Shown: one piece after another, positions 6,874 through 8,793 of the stretch
Numbering within the stretch: position 1 is the stretch's first letter
Layout of the letters: every line of letters starts with the position of its first letter
Origin: Acidobacteriota bacterium
Lineage (GTDB): Bacteria; Acidobacteriota; Terriglobia; Terriglobales; Acidobacteriaceae
Reading direction: 5' to 3'
DNA: 8,793 nucleotides
Assembly (NCBI GenBank): GCA_021805955.1
Contig: JAJZDO010000369.1
Location: 1 to 8,793, forward strand
The notes under the pieces: model-generated
Told to the model about the DNA's origin: nothing
Database searches by the model: none
The model's input: only the letters and a program-made list of their open reading frames with translations
Program-made: the position numbers and the translations under genes

Positions 6874-7950
6874 ATGGTTCGTGTCACAGTCCTCGGCTCC
6901 GGCTCCAAAGGCAATTGCACGATTGTCTCCACCAGCCGCACTCGCATCTTGCTCGACGCCGGACTCAGTTGCAGAGAAATTGCCAAGCGCATGCGGTTCA
7001 GCGGCGAAGACCCAGAGAAGCTGGATGCAGTCCTGATCACGCACGAACATCAGGACCATGTCCAGGGGCTTTCGGTGTTGGCTCGCCGATGGAATGTCCC
7101 CGTCTACGCCACCCAGGCGACCCATACAGCATGGCGAGCATGGATTACCCCTCGAACCACGATGAGCTTGAACGCCTGGCTCGAGTTGCGCCGTCAGCAA
7201 TATGCAGCGTCTATGAAGTCTGGCGTTTACGGAGAGGTTGACCCTGCTGCTGGTGCGCCCACCGACAATCCATCCATGGAAATTCCCTCCATGGCGGCTG
7301 CCGCCGAGCAGCCGCGGCAGCACGCAATACGCTTCGAGACGATTGTTGCTGAATATGCGGATGAACCCATTGCAAAAGGTGATACTCCGCTGCCGGAACT
7401 GGAAGAACTGTTACCGCCGGACAATGCTGCCAGCGCTGATCCGGCCTATCTACCCTGTGTCGAGCACTTTCGTGCCGGAATCTCATTCGACGTTGGCGAC
7501 ATCCACGTGACGCCGTTTACGATTCCTCATGACGCAGCGGATCCGGTTGGCTTTGTTTTGCAGGCGGAAGGAATGCGCATTGTCCTCGCTACGGATCTCG
7601 GGTATTTGGCACCCAACGTGCGCATGCATCTGCGCGGAGCCGATTTGCTGATGATTGAATCGAACCACGATGTCGAAATGCTTCGCGACGGGCCATACCC
7701 CTGGATCGTCAAGCAGCGTGTACTGTCTCGTGTCGGGCATCTGTCGAACGACGCGCTAGGAGAGTACCTTGCCTCCGAATATGACGGCGCGGCGCGCCAT
7801 GTGATTCTGGTGCACCTCTCTGAAAGCAACAATTTGCCGGCACTGGCAAGGAGTTCAGCGGAACGTGCGCTCGATGGCAGAATGGGCCTGCTGACAAACC
7901 GGGTGCATTTGGCATCGCAAAACGAGCCGTTGGAGTCAATAGATTTATAG
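6874..7950 (+). CDS. YycJ/WalJ-like metallo-beta-lactamase-fold hydrolase with a large insert
   Basis: The 358-residue protein has the metallo-beta-lactamase fold. VTVLGSGSKGNCTIV leads the domain, and HEHQDH at 57-62 is the metal-binding HxHxDH motif. LATDLG gives the bridging D241, then IESNHD at 261-266, GHLSN with H289 and VHLSES with H314. The GSGSKGN, ESNHD and GHLSN set points to the YycJ/WalJ group, some members of which act as 5' DNA exonucleases linked to mismatch repair. That role is family knowledge and is not shown here. Family members are usually near 260 residues. The excess sits between ATQATHTAWR (ending at 88) and VEHFRAGISFDVGDI (from about 197), an insert of about 110 residues rich in Ala, Pro and Glu. 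The WalRK neighbours known from Firmicutes are absent. ATG 6874 fits the family N-terminus; it lacks a Shine-Dalgarno but has a suitable leaderless promoter. Confidence 0.88.
   Translation: MVRVTVLGSGSKGNCTIVSTSRTRILLDAGLSCREIAKRMRFSGEDPEKLDAVLITHEHQDHVQGLSVLARRWNVPVYATQATHTAWRAWITPRTTMSLNAWLELRRQQYAASMKSGVYGEVDPAAGAPTDNPSMEIPSMAAAAEQPRQHAIRFETIVAEYADEPIAKGDTPLPELEELLPPDNAASADPAYLPCVEHFRAGISFDVGDIHVTPFTIPHDAADPVGFVLQAEGMRIVLATDLGYLAPNVRMHLRGADLLMIESNHDVEMLRDGPYPWIVKQRVLSRVGHLSNDALGEYLASEYDGAARHVILVHLSESNNLPALARSSAERALDGRMGLLTNRVHLASQNEPLESIDL
7297..7321 (+). repeat. 8-bp perfect GC-rich inverted repeat inside the hydrolase insert
   Basis: GCTGCCGC (7297-7304) and GCGGCAGC (7314-7321) pair perfectly around a 9-base loop. 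It lies in the DNA that encodes the extra segment, close to a direct repeat of TCCATGG that yields PSM twice in the protein (133-135 and 138-140). It may be a by-product of GC-rich Ala/Pro codons. Confidence 0.35.
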
Positions 7951-7994
7951 CCTTCAGGTGGCAGCGTTTTTCCGCAATCGGCTATCGTTTACGT

Positions 7995-8000
7995 TACAAT
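7995..8000 (+). promoter_or_regulatory. Candidate -10 box (TACAAT) for the small membrane protein gene
   Basis: TACAAT is close to the sigma-70 consensus and would start transcription near 8007, giving a leader of about 41 bases to ATG 8048. No recognisable -35 lies at the right distance (TTTTTC at about 7967-7972 is too far), so an activator or another sigma factor may be needed, or the match is chance. Confidence 0.35.
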
Positions 8001-8047
8001 TTAGTCAATAGAGTAGCGAGTGGTTGGCTTTAGGGAATCAGGAGACT

Positions 8048-8506
8048 ATGCGGAAAATCCGTTGTATCGACCCCACAGTGGGGGACATCCTTGCAGGATG
8101 GCGGTATGACATCTCCGGGCTACACCCTGAAATGCGTACCGACTACGAACAACATTTGCGTGAATGTCACCAATGCCACGCCCGCCAACGCATCCATCGT
8201 GCGGTGGACGTGCTTTTGATCGGTACTTCGACTCTTGCCATTGGAGCTTTCATCCTGGCCCTGGTGGTGTTGCATCACATTGAGCCGATCGGGGATTGGG
8301 TGGTTCTTAGCCTGCAACTGCACCAACTCTCGTTTGTCGTGAGCGTGGAGCGGGTGGCGATTCTGGGCCTTTTGATCTCGCTTCTGGCGTGGATCATCGT
8401 GGCCATCGTCACTCCGGCGCCAATCTATCTAAGCCAGCAGGCACGCGCCCTTCAGGCACGCCTACCGGAAGAGCTCCGCGAACGGCTACCTAAACTTCCA
8501 GCATAG
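8048..8506 (+). CDS. Small membrane protein with anti-sigma-type H-x3-C-x2-C zinc motif
   Basis: The 152-residue protein has a soluble N-terminal part with H36-x3-C40-x2-C43 (HLRECHQC), the pattern of zinc-binding putative anti-sigma factors (zf-HC2 type). Two membrane helices follow, about 55-77 and 102-123, joined by a short loop. The charged tail (QARALQARLPEELRERLPKLPA) is probably a cytoplasmic amphipathic helix. With two helices, both ends should lie on the same side, most likely the cytoplasm. Anti-sigma ZAS proteins usually have one helix and sit beside an ECF sigma gene. Here there are two helices and no sigma gene within the window, so I would not name it an anti-sigma factor. ATG 8048 is preferred because AGGAG at 8040-8044 precedes it by 3 bases. 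A TTG at 8024 would add eight residues but has no good ribosome site. Confidence 0.75.
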   Translation: MRKIRCIDPTVGDILAGWRYDISGLHPEMRTDYEQHLRECHQCHARQRIHRAVDVLLIGTSTLAIGAFILALVVLHHIEPIGDWVVLSLQLHQLSFVVSVERVAILGLLISLLAWIIVAIVTPAPIYLSQQARALQARLPEELRERLPKLPA

Positions 8507-8793
8507 TTGCCACTGAGTTCCTGTTGTCGATTCGACGCGAGTCTGACGATGCGTAGCTGTGTCTGAGAAGGGAACCAGCCCGCCTCGCCGCTTCCTATAA
8601 GCTACCAACGGGATTACTGCCTGCGCCCCCAGATCGAACACCAGCCCTGCAAATCGCTGAATCGGCCGTAGCGAAACGCTATGTCCGACGCATGCCTAGC
8701 CTGCATATCTCACACGCCGACTGTTGAGGGGGAGAGTGCGAGGGCAAAAAATAGCTGGAAAGGCCGTTTTTTCTATGTCATAACTACGTTGTT
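8507..8793. other. Gene-free tail of the window
   Basis: I see no supported ORF on either strand in these 287 bases, and no tRNA or rRNA signature. The last third is distinct: a purine-rich GAGGGGGAGAG run near 8726-8736, then the A-tract/hairpin/T-tract element at 8746-8772. It may be the upstream region of a gene beyond the window. Confidence 0.5.
8746..8772. terminator. Candidate bidirectional terminator (A6 - imperfect hairpin - T6)
   Basis: AAAAAA (8746-8751) pairs with TTTTTT (8767-8772). Inside, TAGCT faces GGCCG with two G-C pairs, two wobbles and one mismatch around a GGAAA loop. The A-tract/stem/T-tract layout is that of a terminator working on either strand, but the GC core is poor. 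It lies 240 bases beyond the last gene, so it could also end a gene coming from the other side. Confidence 0.3.

Noticed and set aside
8024..8047. TTG start adding eight residues to the zinc-motif membrane protein
   Set aside because: ATG 8048 has AGGAG just upstream, while the TTG has no Shine-Dalgarno. The added residues bring no recognisable feature.

Overview
The window looks like ordinary chromosome from a moderately GC-rich diderm bacterium. My best guess is Acidobacteriota (class Terriglobia). That guess rests on protein style: a polyprenyl glycosylphosphotransferase, a DsbA-like periplasmic protein with a Pro/Ala-rich linker, and a YycJ-type metallo-hydrolase with a large insert after an RTTM motif. 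It is inference, not a database result. All genes I can support lie on the + strand, and the long minus-strand ORFs are shadows.

Layout. (1) 2-166: the 3' end of an unrecognised gene. (2) 221-1009: a complete MlaF-like ABC ATPase of the lipid-transport type, with no permease or MCE partner visible. (3) 1010-1411: a 402-base gap with no convincing gene. (4) 1412-2953: a membrane-bound polyprenyl-phosphate sugar-1-phosphate transferase that starts glycan assembly on undecaprenyl phosphate. (5) 3049-4704: glutamine-dependent NAD+ synthetase (nadE) with a GTG start. (6) 4735-5760: an exported thioredoxin-fold protein with a CPDC active site, 30 bases after nadE. (7) 5869-6729: a 3-hydroxybutyryl-CoA dehydrogenase. 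(8) 6874-7950: a YycJ/WalJ-like metallo-beta-lactamase-fold hydrolase with an insert of about 110 residues. (9) 8048-8506: a small two-helix membrane protein with an anti-sigma-type H-x3-C-x2-C zinc motif. (10) 8507-8793: a gene-free tail with an A-tract/hairpin/T-tract element near its end.

The genes do not form one pathway. They serve envelope lipid transport, surface glycan initiation, NAD synthesis, periplasmic disulfide chemistry, acyl-CoA metabolism and nuclease-type chemistry. Only nadE and the CPDC gene are close enough to suggest shared transcription, and even the latter has a candidate promoter and a good Shine-Dalgarno of its own.

The most interesting pattern is in the starts. nadE and the metallo-hydrolase each have a -35/-10 pair whose -10 ends exactly 6 bases before the start codon, and the ABC ATPase has a TANNNT box ending 7 bases before its ATG. 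This predicts leaderless mRNAs. Other points worth a look are the hydrolase insert, the altered ABC signature and D-loop of the ATPase, a 12-bp hairpin before the dehydrogenase, and the zinc-motif membrane protein without a sigma factor. I see no mobile element, CRISPR array, tRNA, rRNA or evident new multi-gene system.
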